DNA of 64,000 nt from Desulfothermus sp964427155 (lineage in GTDB: Bacteria; Desulfobacterota; Desulfovibrionia; Desulfovibrionales; Desulfothermaceae). The notes under the pieces were generated by a model. It was not told where the DNA came from. It did no database searches and saw only the letters and a program-made list of their open reading frames with translations. The number at the start of each line of letters is the position of its first letter. Position 1 is the first letter of the stretch. Location of the stretch: contig CAYRSC010000025.1 of the NCBI GenBank assembly GCA_964427155.1, positions 32,997 to 96,996 of the forward strand, given 5' to 3'. The translations under genes and the position numbers were made by a program. Shown here piece by piece: positions 16,326-24,189 of this stretch.

Positions 16326-18284
16326 CTATTGTGCCTTTATGCTCCTGAGTAATCTCCTGTTCTCTTCTATCCTCTTGCTCACCCTGGGGAATAGATCCAG
16401 ATTGGTATGAGGCAGAAATAGGGATGCCACATAATTATCCATATAAGAAGGGGTCTCAGACAGCTCAAAGTTTGTCATCTTCTTTATAACCTCCACCACA
16501 TCTCGTCTTATGTGATTATTCAAGGAACTCATCTTTGCCCCCATAAGGGATCCATTGCCCACATAGGTTATCTTCTCAGTATCCATCTCTGGAAGCAGAC
16601 CAATGGTAATGGCCTTTTCCAGATCAATATAGCTCCCAAACCCCCCAGCTATTATAATCCTGTCCAGGTCTTGAATGGATAGTCCCACCTCTTTGAGCAG
16701 GGTCATGCATCCACTATATATGGCACCCTTGGCCCTAATAAGATTGTCTATATCTGGCTCCTGGAGGGTGATGTCCCTCTCTATTCCACTCTCGTGTGCC
16801 CATGCCATTACATATTCCCATATACCCTCATTCTCTCTTATCCTGGGAGTATCCAAGTCCCTATTAAACTTTCCCCTGTTGTCTATCACCCCTACCTCAA
16901 AGAGCGTGGCCACAGTGGTTATAAGACCAGAGCCACAGATCCCAATGGGTTTTGCATTCCCAATGGTAAATATCATAGGCTCTAACGTCACTGGATCTAT
17001 AGAAAAATCCTCTATGGCTCCCTTTTCTGCCCTCACTCCAAACTTCATTCCCCCACCTTCAAAGGCAGGCCCTGCAGAACAGGCGGCGCAGGCCATCCAA
17101 TCCTTATTCCCAATAACGATCTCAGCATTCGTCCCGATATCCACATAAAGGGTAAGCTCACTCTCCCTGTATATAAGGGAGCCCATAACCCCTGCCACAA
17201 TGTCTCCCCCCACATAACTGGAAACAGAGGGATATAACAGGGCCACCACATGTTCCCCTAAGTCCAGCCCCAGGGACTTTGCATTTAATGGTGGATAGAG
17301 GGTGCAGGTGGGAACATAAGGAGAGCGCCTTATCCACCGGGGATCCAGTTTCAAAAAGAGATGGGTCATGGTGGTATTTCCAGCAAGGGTGATGGTGGAG
17401 ATGTCCTCTTTATCCACCCCTGCCTCCTCTACTATCCTATGGATCACTTTATTTATGGTCTTGAGTACCGCCCTATTCAACTCCTCTAAACCATTTCCCT
17501 TTTCAGCATAAACAATACGATTTATTATGTCTTCCCCATAGCTTATCTGGGCGTTAAAATCCCCATATTCCGATAGTACCTCCCCACTATGTAAATCAAG
17601 CACCTGGCCATAGATGGTGGTGGTTCCAATGTCCATGGCTATGGCAAAATTCTTATGAGAGGTATCCCCTGACTGGATATTTAATATCTTGGTCTTGCCA
17701 TCTTCCCTTACAGACCTGGCCAATGTGGCGGTGACCTTAAAGTCCTTCTCTCTCATTACCCTGGATATCTTTTTGATAACAGAAAAGTCCACCTCCAGGC
17801 GATGCTCATCGTGCTGGACCTTTAGAAAATTTATAAGACGGGTCACATCTGCTGAGTTGTCTTCTGGTGTGGGAGGGGGAAGTTCCAGATACTTCTTTTC
17901 CACAGGGGGCAAAAATATCCCCTTCTCCTTAAACACCTGCAGATCCACCTGTCTTATTTTAGCGGTCTTTCTGGGAGATGCCTGGAGATTGAGCACGCTC
18001 TCATCCACTTCAGACTCCACAGGGACCATCACCACTACATCCCCCTTCACCCCTGCAAGACAGGCGAGCCTATATCCCTCCTCTATATCTTCCTTACTCA
18101 ACTTCTCACTTATTCCACCCTCTACCTCTCCTTCCTCTATCCTTATCCTGCACTTTCCACAAACCCCATTACCTCCACATGATGCATTGATATGTACCCC
18201 TGCATCCAGGGCCGCCCTCAAAATAGGGGTATCCTGAGGGACCTCTATCTCCTTTCCATGGGGAAGAAATCTTACCTTTGGCAT
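16326..18284 (-). CDS. acsV: Reductive activator of the corrinoid/iron-sulfur protein (RACo/AcsV type)
   Basis: ATP-dependent protein that re-reduces Co(II) in the corrinoid iron-sulfur protein to the active Co(I) state. Its 652 residues have the standard architecture: an N-terminal [2Fe-2S] ferredoxin domain with Cys36, Cys42, Cys45 and Cys75, a linker, a middle domain (about 95-200), and an ASKHA ATPase domain. The ATPase domain carries FAIAMDIGTTTIYGQV, TLAGNTTMTHLFLKLDPRW, LYVDIGTNAEIVIG and IIAGGFGSYIDLEKA. Its place directly before acsD and next to acsC makes that protein the obvious client. The start has CAGGAGGCAGCC upstream. A 138-base A/T-rich gap separates it from acsD, which could hold a secondary promoter. 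A ferredoxin-less paralogue immediately precedes it. Confidence 0.93.
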   Translation of the reverse strand: MPKVRFLPHGKEIEVPQDTPILRAALDAGVHINASCGGNGVCGKCRIRIEEGEVEGGISEKLSKEDIEEGYRLACLAGVKGDVVVMVPVESEVDESVLNLQASPRKTAKIRQVDLQVFKEKGIFLPPVEKKYLELPPPTPEDNSADVTRLINFLKVQHDEHRLEVDFSVIKKISRVMREKDFKVTATLARSVREDGKTKILNIQSGDTSHKNFAIAMDIGTTTIYGQVLDLHSGEVLSEYGDFNAQISYGEDIINRIVYAEKGNGLEELNRAVLKTINKVIHRIVEEAGVDKEDISTITLAGNTTMTHLFLKLDPRWIRRSPYVPTCTLYPPLNAKSLGLDLGEHVVALLYPSVSSYVGGDIVAGVMGSLIYRESELTLYVDIGTNAEIVIGNKDWMACAACSAGPAFEGGGMKFGVRAEKGAIEDFSIDPVTLEPMIFTIGNAKPIGICGSGLITTVATLFEVGVIDNRGKFNRDLDTPRIRENEGIWEYVMAWAHESGIERDITLQEPDIDNLIRAKGAIYSGCMTLLKEVGLSIQDLDRIIIAGGFGSYIDLEKAITIGLLPEMDTEKITYVGNGSLMGAKMSSLNNHIRRDVVEVIKKMTNFELSETPSYMDNYVASLFLPHTNLDLFPRVSKRIEENRRLLRSIKAQ

Positions 18285-18300
18285 GGCTGCCTCCTGTTTT

Positions 18301-19845
18301 TTAGAAGGTTAAACTGGAAAGGGAAGGAAACTTGGACCTATCTGTATGAGGCAAGAATTTAGCGGCACTGAACTTGTTCATAAATTCCTGATTCACATTG
18401 AGTTCAATATAGGTAATCTTCCTTTCCACATCCAAAAGCTCTTCAAAAAGAGCGGGCCTACACAAAAACTCCCTGGCTCCCTTTAAAGAACTGTTCCCCA
18501 GGGGTACAAACTTATCCAGTGAGAGGTCAGGAAGCATTCCAATGGTGATAGCAGATCTTGGATCTATAAAATTTCCAAAGGTCCCTCCCACATAAAACCT
18601 GGAGATCTCAGAAAGGCTCACTCCCACGGTCTCTGCCAGGGTCTCCAGTATGGTAAACATGGCCGCCTTGGAACGAATAAGGCTGTCTATCTCTGGCTGG
18701 GAGATTAGAAGGTCCTTGCCAGTGCCTGATTCCTCGGCCCTTACCAAAATGAGATGAATTATTCCATCCCTCTCCACAAAAAGCTCTGGAGCCCTTGAGA
18801 CCACAAATTTTCCCCTAAAATCCAACAGCCCATTCCTAAAGAGCTCTGCTGCAAGATCAATTATTCCAGATCCACAGATCCCAACAGGAGGAAGCCCCCC
18901 TATTGTGCTCCACACAAAGCTCCCCTTTTCTGGATCAAACTTTACCCTATCTATCACCCCTGGAGATGCCTGTTTTCCTATCTTGCTCACCCCCCCTTCC
19001 AGGGCAGGTCCTGCGGCCCCTGCACAGGCAATAAGCCAATCCTTGTTGCCAAGGACAACCTCTGCATTGGTCCCCACATCTACAAATAGGCTTATCTCCT
19101 CCTGTAGATGCATTCCACAATAGAGTATCCCAGCAAAGAGGTCCCCCCCAAAATAACTCCCCACATTTGGGAACATAAAGAGCCTTGCACCTGGAGCCAC
19201 ATCAAGCCCTATATCTCGTGCCAACATGAGATCCAGTTTATTCAATGGCGGTATATAGGGCTCTCTGATAATCCAGCGAGGCTCTATACCTAGAAAAAGA
19301 TGGGTCATGGCAGTATTTCCCGCCACAGCCACATTCACGATGTTTTTCTTCTCCAATCCCTCCTTTTCGCATAATTGAGTAATCCTGCAATTTAAATCCT
19401 CTATTATCAGGGTCCTCAGCTCCTCCAGTCCCTCCTGGGTACTGGCATGGTGTATCCTGCTCAATATATCAGGGCCTATTTTACCCTGAGGATTCGCATA
19501 ATTACCCTGAACAATAGAGGCCCTGGATACAAGGTCCACTATCTCCACTACATATCTGGTGGTCCCAAGGTCCACTGCTACCCCCAGGAAAGAAGACTGG
19601 GAGGCAGGGGCGACCCCGGTTATATAATAAGAGGCCCTATCCCTGAATAAACTACACCTTACCTTATATTCTGCCTCCCTCACAATAGAGGGAAGGGAGC
19701 GATAAAGGGAGATATGCCCTATGCTTCGTGACACATCAAAACGATTTTTAAGGGCAACCTGGATCCTGTCCCAATCAGCAGTATTGTCTTCCAGAGAAGG
19801 AAGAGATAATTCCATATCCACACACCAGCTATGGAGCTTTGTCAC
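18301..19845 (-). CDS. RACo-like ASKHA protein without the ferredoxin domain
   Basis: Paralogue of the two RACo-like proteins in this window, with 514 residues. It begins at the linker/middle-domain boundary (MELSLPSLEDNTADWDRIQV aligns with the equivalents at 3393 and 16326) and has no 2Fe-2S cysteine motif. The ATPase site appears intact: LGVAVDLGTTRYVVEIVDL, AGNTAMTHLFLGIEPRWI, LFVDVGTNAEVVLGNKDW and YVGGTFGNFIDPRSAITIG. The third threonine of the DLGTTT phosphate loop is arginine. The GTG start at 19845 is supported by AGGAGG eight bases upstream and overlaps the end of the preceding gene by 17 bases. It is 16 bases before acsV. Without its own electron-carrying cluster it may bind corrinoid protein and ATP only, or borrow the ferredoxin domain of its neighbour. 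It is not a simple truncation. Confidence 0.82.
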   Translation of the reverse strand: MTKLHSWCVDMELSLPSLEDNTADWDRIQVALKNRFDVSRSIGHISLYRSLPSIVREAEYKVRCSLFRDRASYYITGVAPASQSSFLGVAVDLGTTRYVVEIVDLVSRASIVQGNYANPQGKIGPDILSRIHHASTQEGLEELRTLIIEDLNCRITQLCEKEGLEKKNIVNVAVAGNTAMTHLFLGIEPRWIIREPYIPPLNKLDLMLARDIGLDVAPGARLFMFPNVGSYFGGDLFAGILYCGMHLQEEISLFVDVGTNAEVVLGNKDWLIACAGAAGPALEGGVSKIGKQASPGVIDRVKFDPEKGSFVWSTIGGLPPVGICGSGIIDLAAELFRNGLLDFRGKFVVSRAPELFVERDGIIHLILVRAEESGTGKDLLISQPEIDSLIRSKAAMFTILETLAETVGVSLSEISRFYVGGTFGNFIDPRSAITIGMLPDLSLDKFVPLGNSSLKGAREFLCRPALFEELLDVERKITYIELNVNQEFMNKFSAAKFLPHTDRSKFPSLSSLTF

Positions 19846-20644
19846 AGGTAAAACCTCCTACTATAGTTGGCCATCCACTTTCCATACCCACTATCCCAAA
19901 TATCCTGGCCCCCCCATTAAGGAGCCTTTGTCTTATATCCATTATATGAGAAGGGAAGAGACCTGAGAGGATAAAGAACCTCTTCTGGAAAAAGGCCCTT
20001 TCCTCCATAAGTTGCAAAAGCACATCAAAATGTATGTTGGCAATTATCAGATCCACAGGAAGATACGTAAAATCCTGGGCACGGCCCCTCACTGGCAATA
20101 TCCTATCCTCAAAACCATTTAGACGTATATTATGCCAGGCTGTTTTAACAGCTAATGGATTTAAATCAAGGGCAAAAATACCACTCGCACCCTTTTTGGC
20201 ACAAAATAGAGATAAGATACCAGTGCCACATCCCATATCCACAACAGAGTCTATCCTCTCCAGAGAAAAAAGGATATTCAATGCCTCAAGACAATTATAG
20301 GTGGTTGGGTGATTTCCTGCCCCAAACACCACCGAGGGATCCAGAAGTATGTCTCCATCCCTGAGCCTCTTACTCTCCCATATGGGAACTATCCTAACAT
20401 CCCCTATGGCTATCTCTTCAAACCTTCCTCCAATCCATTCAAAATAATCCACCTTAAAGGAATCCTGAAGGACCAGTTTCTCTTCCTCTAACGCCCTCTC
20501 AACGAGTTCAGACTCAGGCCGCGAGAAAAAGAGAAAACTCTCCCCCTCCTCTTCCCAGGTTCCCAAAAAAGAGGGAGAATTTATAGGAGAAGAGAACCTC
20601 CCCTTTATATAATAGATGTAAAGGGAAGAAGGTGCTCTATGCAT
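19829..20644 (-). CDS. PrmA-like SAM-dependent protein methyltransferase
   Basis: A 271-residue protein of the ribosomal protein L11 methyltransferase (PrmA) family. It has an N-terminal substrate-recognition part (about 1-95), then the family signature DPSVVFGAGNHPTTYNCLE (PrmA consensus has DPGxAFGTGxHPTT), the SAM motif I VVDMGCGTGILSLFCAKKGA and the catalytic-region block LIIANIHFDVLLQL. The N-terminal portion is short and diverged from E. coli PrmA, so L11 may not be its substrate. Its position inside the acs operon, four bases after a nickel ATPase gene and overlapping the RACo-like gene, suggests a client in the CODH/ACS system or coupling to translation. The start ATG has no good ribosome site; it may rely on translational coupling. 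Confidence 0.8.
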   Translation of the reverse strand: MHRAPSSLYIYYIKGRFSSPINSPSFLGTWEEEGESFLFFSRPESELVERALEEEKLVLQDSFKVDYFEWIGGRFEEIAIGDVRIVPIWESKRLRDGDILLDPSVVFGAGNHPTTYNCLEALNILFSLERIDSVVDMGCGTGILSLFCAKKGASGIFALDLNPLAVKTAWHNIRLNGFEDRILPVRGRAQDFTYLPVDLIIANIHFDVLLQLMEERAFFQKRFFILSGLFPSHIMDIRQRLLNGGARIFGIVGMESGWPTIVGGFTCDKAP

Positions 20645-20648
20645 GTGG

Positions 20649-21395
20649 TTAGATTATCTTTTCAAAGAGATTATACGCCGCCTTTACTGCCTCACTCTCT
20701 GGAGGAAGCTCAAAGGTGGGCCTGCCCTGCATATCATACTCCCCAATGAGAGGGTCCCTTGGAATATATCCCACCAGTTTTAATCCCGTACTCTCTATAA
20801 CCTTTTCTATGGCCTCTGGAATCTCCCCTTCCACATTGTTAAGCACCAAAAACACATCCCCTATCACCACATGGAGTCCCTCTGCCAGTTCCTTTATCCT
20901 AGCCGCGGCCTGCAGACCCCTCTTAGAGGGATCAGATACAATGATAAGCACATCCACATCCCTGGTGGTAAGCCTGCTGATGTGCTCCATACCAGCCTCA
21001 TTGTCTATCACTATATACTCATAATTAGAGACCAGCTTTCTCAAAAACTCACTTAAAAGGGTATTGGCGGCACAATAGCACCCCTGGCCCTCAGGTCTAC
21101 CCATTACCACCAGATCAAACTTTTCTGTCTCCACTATGGACTCCTCCAGTTTGGTGTCCATAAATCTGTCCTTTGTCATCCCCACAGGGACCTGCCCCCT
21201 CTTCATCTGCTCCCTCACATCCCCCAGGGTGGTCTCCACTGCCACGCCCAGCACCTCATTGAGATTGTAATTGGAATCTGCATCCACTGCCAGAACAGGA
21301 TATTTATCCCTCTCAATGAGGTAACGTATCAATAATCCACACAATGTGGTCTTACCCACTCCACCCTTACCTGAAAAGGCTATGGTATATGCCAT
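20649..21395 (-). CDS. cooC: CooC-type nickel-insertion ATPase (first)
   Basis: MinD/NifH-family P-loop ATPase that helps load nickel into CODH or ACS. It has 248 residues. The deviant Walker A FSGKGGVGKTTLCG is at 8-20, a switch Asp is in LAVDADSNYNLNEVLG, and the metal-binding C-x-C motif characteristic of CooC is at Cys106/Cys108 (QGCYCAAN). VIDNEAGMEHISR is the switch II region. The dimer interface cysteines would bind one Ni(II). It is the second gene of the acs operon, two bases after the other CooC-like gene. AcsF is the acetogen name for the ACS-linked version; which of the two tandem copies serves ACS cannot be decided. Confidence 0.9.
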   Translation of the reverse strand: MAYTIAFSGKGGVGKTTLCGLLIRYLIERDKYPVLAVDADSNYNLNEVLGVAVETTLGDVREQMKRGQVPVGMTKDRFMDTKLEESIVETEKFDLVVMGRPEGQGCYCAANTLLSEFLRKLVSNYEYIVIDNEAGMEHISRLTTRDVDVLIIVSDPSKRGLQAAARIKELAEGLHVVIGDVFLVLNNVEGEIPEAIEKVIESTGLKLVGYIPRDPLIGEYDMQGRPTFELPPESEAVKAAYNLFEKII

Positions 21396-21397
21396 TG

Positions 21398-22162
21398 TTA
21401 TTCCCCTTTTTGTTTCATTTTATATCCAAAGTAGGAAAGTATCTTCCCACATATTTCATCTATCGTCCCCTGCTCAGGAAGGTCTAATACACAGGAGGAA
21501 GAGGCCTGCCTCTCCTCCAGGGATTTTAGATATGGAATAGTGGCTATTAAAGGAGGAAGGGTTATGTCCTTGGGAATAGAAAAGTCTCCCCCCATACGAT
21601 TTATTACAAGGGCCTGTCTCTGAAGCCCTAATTCCTTGGCAAGGACACTTATACGAGATGCAGTAATAAGGCCCCGAATGCTAGGCTCACTTACCACCAC
21701 CAGTCCATCCACACTACTTATGGTCCCCCTTCCAAGATGTTCCACTCCTGCCTCCAGATCTACTATCAACCATTGAGAACTCCTAAGGATAAGATAGGCA
21801 AGCAGGGCCTTCAACAGGGCATTTGGTGCACATCCACAGCCAGCACCAGCCCCCGCAATGGTCCCCATTACCAGCAACTTCATCCCCCTTACATCCTTGG
21901 CAAGTTTATAAGGAAGGTCCTCTACCTCAGGGTTTAAGTTTATAAATACCCCTGTGCCCACCCTCTCTTGAATAAGCCTCTTTTGATTTACCAGAGGGGT
22001 TGGTACCTCATCCATGGAAAGCCCCAGGGCAGGTCCCAGGGATATGGCGGTGTCCGCATCTATCATCCACACCTCCTGGCCCTCCCTGGTCAAATAATCC
22101 CCTAACCATGCCGCAAGGGTGGTCTTCCCCACCCCGCCTTTACCAGCTACTGCTAACTTCAT
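21398..22162 (-). CDS. CooC/AcsF-type nickel-insertion ATPase (second)
   Basis: Another MinD-like ATPase, 254 residues, first gene of the acs operon. It has the deviant Walker A AVAGKGGVGKTTLAAWLGDY (residues 5-24), MIDADTAISLGPALGL, the C-x-C metal site at Cys109/Cys111 (GAGCGCAPN) and VDLEAGVEHLGRGT. It is only distantly similar to its neighbour at 20649, so the pair is not a recent duplication and may divide the work between CODH (C-cluster) and ACS (A-cluster). Alternatively the two may act as a heterodimer. The ribosome site GAGAGGTCGTT precedes the ATG. Confidence 0.88.
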   Translation of the reverse strand: MKLAVAGKGGVGKTTLAAWLGDYLTREGQEVWMIDADTAISLGPALGLSMDEVPTPLVNQKRLIQERVGTGVFINLNPEVEDLPYKLAKDVRGMKLLVMGTIAGAGAGCGCAPNALLKALLAYLILRSSQWLIVDLEAGVEHLGRGTISSVDGLVVVSEPSIRGLITASRISVLAKELGLQRQALVINRMGGDFSIPKDITLPPLIATIPYLKSLEERQASSSCVLDLPEQGTIDEICGKILSYFGYKMKQKGE

Positions 22163-22366
22163 AACGACCTCTCATAATTGACTTTATTCCTATAGCCCAA
22201 GGAAACAAGTTCACTTCTTATCTCCCCCACTAAATGGCATCCAGAGGTAATACTATAGCATTTTTATAAAATCAAACATTAAAAAGAGGTTATAGGCACT
22301 CATAATCCCTTGAATGAAAGGAGAATAGCAGAAACAATATCTTATCTTATTCTGAGAAAAAGTTTG

Positions 22367-22395
22367 TTGACATAAATTTTACAAAGCGGTTATAT
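22367..22395 (+). promoter_or_regulatory. Sigma70-type promoter of the metVF operon
   Basis: A perfect -35 TTGACA (22367-22372), a 17-base spacer and a -10 TTATAT (22390-22395). This is the best promoter match in the window. Transcription would start near 22402, giving a leader of about 135 bases before metV. Confidence 0.75.
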
Positions 22396-22455
22396 CTGGT
22401 GAGAAAAAATTTGTCTAATTATTTGGTGGAGTTCCCTATAGTTGAGAGATAGTAG

Positions 22456-22484
22456 GGAGGAGAAGGGTCATCTCCTCCATTTTT
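22456..22484 (+). terminator. Leader hairpin with T tract upstream of metV (possible attenuator)
   Basis: An 8-bp stem GGAGGAGA / TCTCCTCC with a 7-base loop is followed by ATTTTTATT. It sits between the promoter and metV and would end a transcript of about 80 bases. It therefore could be an attenuator or the end of a small RNA. Confidence 0.6.
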
Positions 22485-22539
22485 ATTAATCTAAAGGAAC
22501 TATTAATAAATTCCAACTTCTTTGTGAAGGAGGCATGTG

Positions 22540-23217
22540 ATGATTGTAGGCAAGAGAAAACCCTTTGAGGAGATAAAGGGACTTATCCTACCCTACAAAA
22601 GGGTACTCATAGTGGGGTGCGGGACGTGTGTGGCTGTATGTCTGGCAGGGGGAGAAAAGGAAGTTGAGACCTTGAAACATGAACTCACACTCTCACTCAA
22701 GGAAGAGGGATATGAATTTGGAGGAATCACCATTGAAAGACAATGTGATATGGAATTTCTGGAGGCACTTACAGCACATGTGGAGTCCTATGACGCCCTG
22801 CTCTCTATGGCCTGTGGGGCTGGGGTGCAGTTCCTGGCAGAGCGTTTCCCCCAAAAACCTGTACTTCCTGCGGTAAATACCTCTTTTATAGGTGTAAACA
22901 AAAATGTGGGATGGTATGAGGAGAGGTGCAGGGCATGTGGAGATTGTGTCCTGGGGATAACAGGGGGAATATGTCCAGTAACCATGTGTGCAAAGGGGCT
23001 CTTCAATGGACCCTGTGGAGGTACCAACAAAGGAAAGTGTGAGATAGATGAGAATCAACCCTGTGCCTGGTATATGATTTATGAACGGCTTAATGCACAG
23101 GGGAGACTGGAACAGATAATGGAGATAATACCAGCCAATAATTGGGAAAATCAGAGGCCACGCACGGTTATTCAACCTGGCTATGAAAAACTTTATGAAG
23201 AATCTGTGAAAGAATAA
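22540..23217 (+). CDS. metV: MetV: methylene-THF reductase-associated iron-sulfur/zinc subunit
   Basis: Small subunit of the MetVF-type methylenetetrahydrofolate reductase. It has 225 residues from ATG 22540, six bases after AAGGAGG (an in-frame GTG lies one codon earlier). The C-terminal half has the cysteine signature of the MTHFR C-terminal domain family: CRACGDCVLGITGGICPVTM, CAKGLFNGPCGGTNKGKCE and NQPCAW. In characterised MetV these bind iron-sulfur clusters that pass electrons to MetF flavin. The N-terminal half (VLIVGCGTCVAVCLAGGEKE, SMACGAGVQFLAERF) resembles a corrinoid-independent flavodoxin-like or HdrB-like fold and has two more cysteine groups. It is the first gene of a four-gene operon with metF and two QmoA/B-like flavoproteins. 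Confidence 0.92.
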   Translation: MIVGKRKPFEEIKGLILPYKRVLIVGCGTCVAVCLAGGEKEVETLKHELTLSLKEEGYEFGGITIERQCDMEFLEALTAHVESYDALLSMACGAGVQFLAERFPQKPVLPAVNTSFIGVNKNVGWYEERCRACGDCVLGITGGICPVTMCAKGLFNGPCGGTNKGKCEIDENQPCAWYMIYERLNAQGRLEQIMEIIPANNWENQRPRTVIQPGYEKLYEESVKE

Positions 23218-23230
23218 GGAGGAAATCCCC

Positions 23231-24172
23231 ATGGAAATAAGAAATCTGGAGGAAGCTGGCAAACTAGAGAGGGTATTGAAGGGTGGTCATTTTGCCTTCA
23301 CTGCAGAGCTTGGTCCACCCAGGGGATGTAATATAGAAAAGGTGAAAAAAAAGATGTTCTATTTAAAGGACGTGGTGGATGCAGTAAATATCACAGATAA
23401 TCAGACAGCTATTGTAAGGATGTCCAGTCTGGTCACATGCTCCCTGTGTATCCAGGAGGGTCTGGAGCCAGTGTTTCAAATGGTGTGCAGGGACAGAAAT
23501 CGCCTTGCCATGCAGGCGGATATCCTAGGTGGATATGTAATGGGAATACGCACTATGTTATGCCTCTCTGGGGACCATCAGAGCTTTGGAGACCATCCCC
23601 AGGCAAAAGGGGTATACGACATTGATTCTATCCAGTTAATCTCAATGGTTAAAAAGATGAGAGACCAGGGCAAATTCCTGGGGGGAGCAGATATAGATGT
23701 ACCACCCAAAAAGATGTTTATTGGAGCGGCGGCCAATCCCTTTGCAGATCCCTTTGATTGGCGGCCTCTTCGTCTGGCAAAAAAGGTAAAGGCCGGTGTA
23801 GACTTTATTCAGACCCAATGTATCTACAATATGAAAAAGTTCAGGGAGTGGATAAAGCGGGCAAATGACATGGGACTCACAGAAAGGGTCTATATCCTGG
23901 CAGGTATCACCCCCCTAAAAAGCGTAGGCATGGCTAGATACATGCAAAACAAGGTGCCTGGAATGGATGTGCCAGAAGAGTTAATCAAGAGGCTAAAGGC
24001 CGCGGGAAAGGAAAAGGCTGCAGAAGAGGGCATAAAAATAGCCTGTGAACAAATAGAAGAATTAAAAGAGATGAAGGGAATTGCAGGGATCCATCTAATG
24101 GCCATAGAATGGGAACACAGGGTCCCGGAGATAGCAGAAAGGGCATCTCTATTGCCCAGACCCAAAGTATAA
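23231..24172 (+). CDS. metF: 5,10-methylenetetrahydrofolate reductase MetF
   Basis: Reduces methylene-THF to methyl-THF, the last step of the methyl branch. It is a 313-residue FAD-binding TIM barrel. Visible blocks are AFTAELGPPRGCNIEKV with the catalytic-type Glu, DAVNITDNQTAIVRM, LGGYVMGIRTMLCLSGDH for flavin binding, FIGAAANPFADPFDW and DFIQTQCIYNMKKF. No NAD(P)H-binding extension is present, so electrons must come through MetV and the flavoproteins encoded downstream. The ribosome site AAGGAGGAAATCCCC precedes the ATG, 13 bases after metV. Confidence 0.96.
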   Translation: MEIRNLEEAGKLERVLKGGHFAFTAELGPPRGCNIEKVKKKMFYLKDVVDAVNITDNQTAIVRMSSLVTCSLCIQEGLEPVFQMVCRDRNRLAMQADILGGYVMGIRTMLCLSGDHQSFGDHPQAKGVYDIDSIQLISMVKKMRDQGKFLGGADIDVPPKKMFIGAAANPFADPFDWRPLRLAKKVKAGVDFIQTQCIYNMKKFREWIKRANDMGLTERVYILAGITPLKSVGMARYMQNKVPGMDVPEELIKRLKAAGKEKAAEEGIKIACEQIEELKEMKGIAGIHLMAIEWEHRVPEIAERASLLPRPKV

Positions 24173-24189
24173 AAACGAGGAGAGAAAAG

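Larger units (their letters stand above)
22163..22539. promoter_or_regulatory. Divergent control region between the acs operon and metVF
   Basis: The A/T-rich 377-base gap between divergent operons holds a good plus-strand promoter (22367-22395) and a leader hairpin (22456-22484), listed separately. For the acs operon on the minus strand I see only weak boxes, for example TTGATT about 17 bases before TATTAC around 22240-22275. Shared control of the carbonyl and methyl branches from this region is likely. No tetrahydrofolate or cobalamin riboswitch pattern was recognised. Confidence 0.6.

Noticed and set aside
22163..22536. Riboswitch for tetrahydrofolate or cobalamin upstream of metVF or acs genes
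   Set aside because: No recognisable conserved cores were seen; only a simple terminator-like hairpin is present.
24109..24189. Longer N-terminus for the HdrA/QmoA-like protein
   Set aside because: The extension overlaps metF and has no FAD-domain similarity; the good ribosome site supports ATG 24190.
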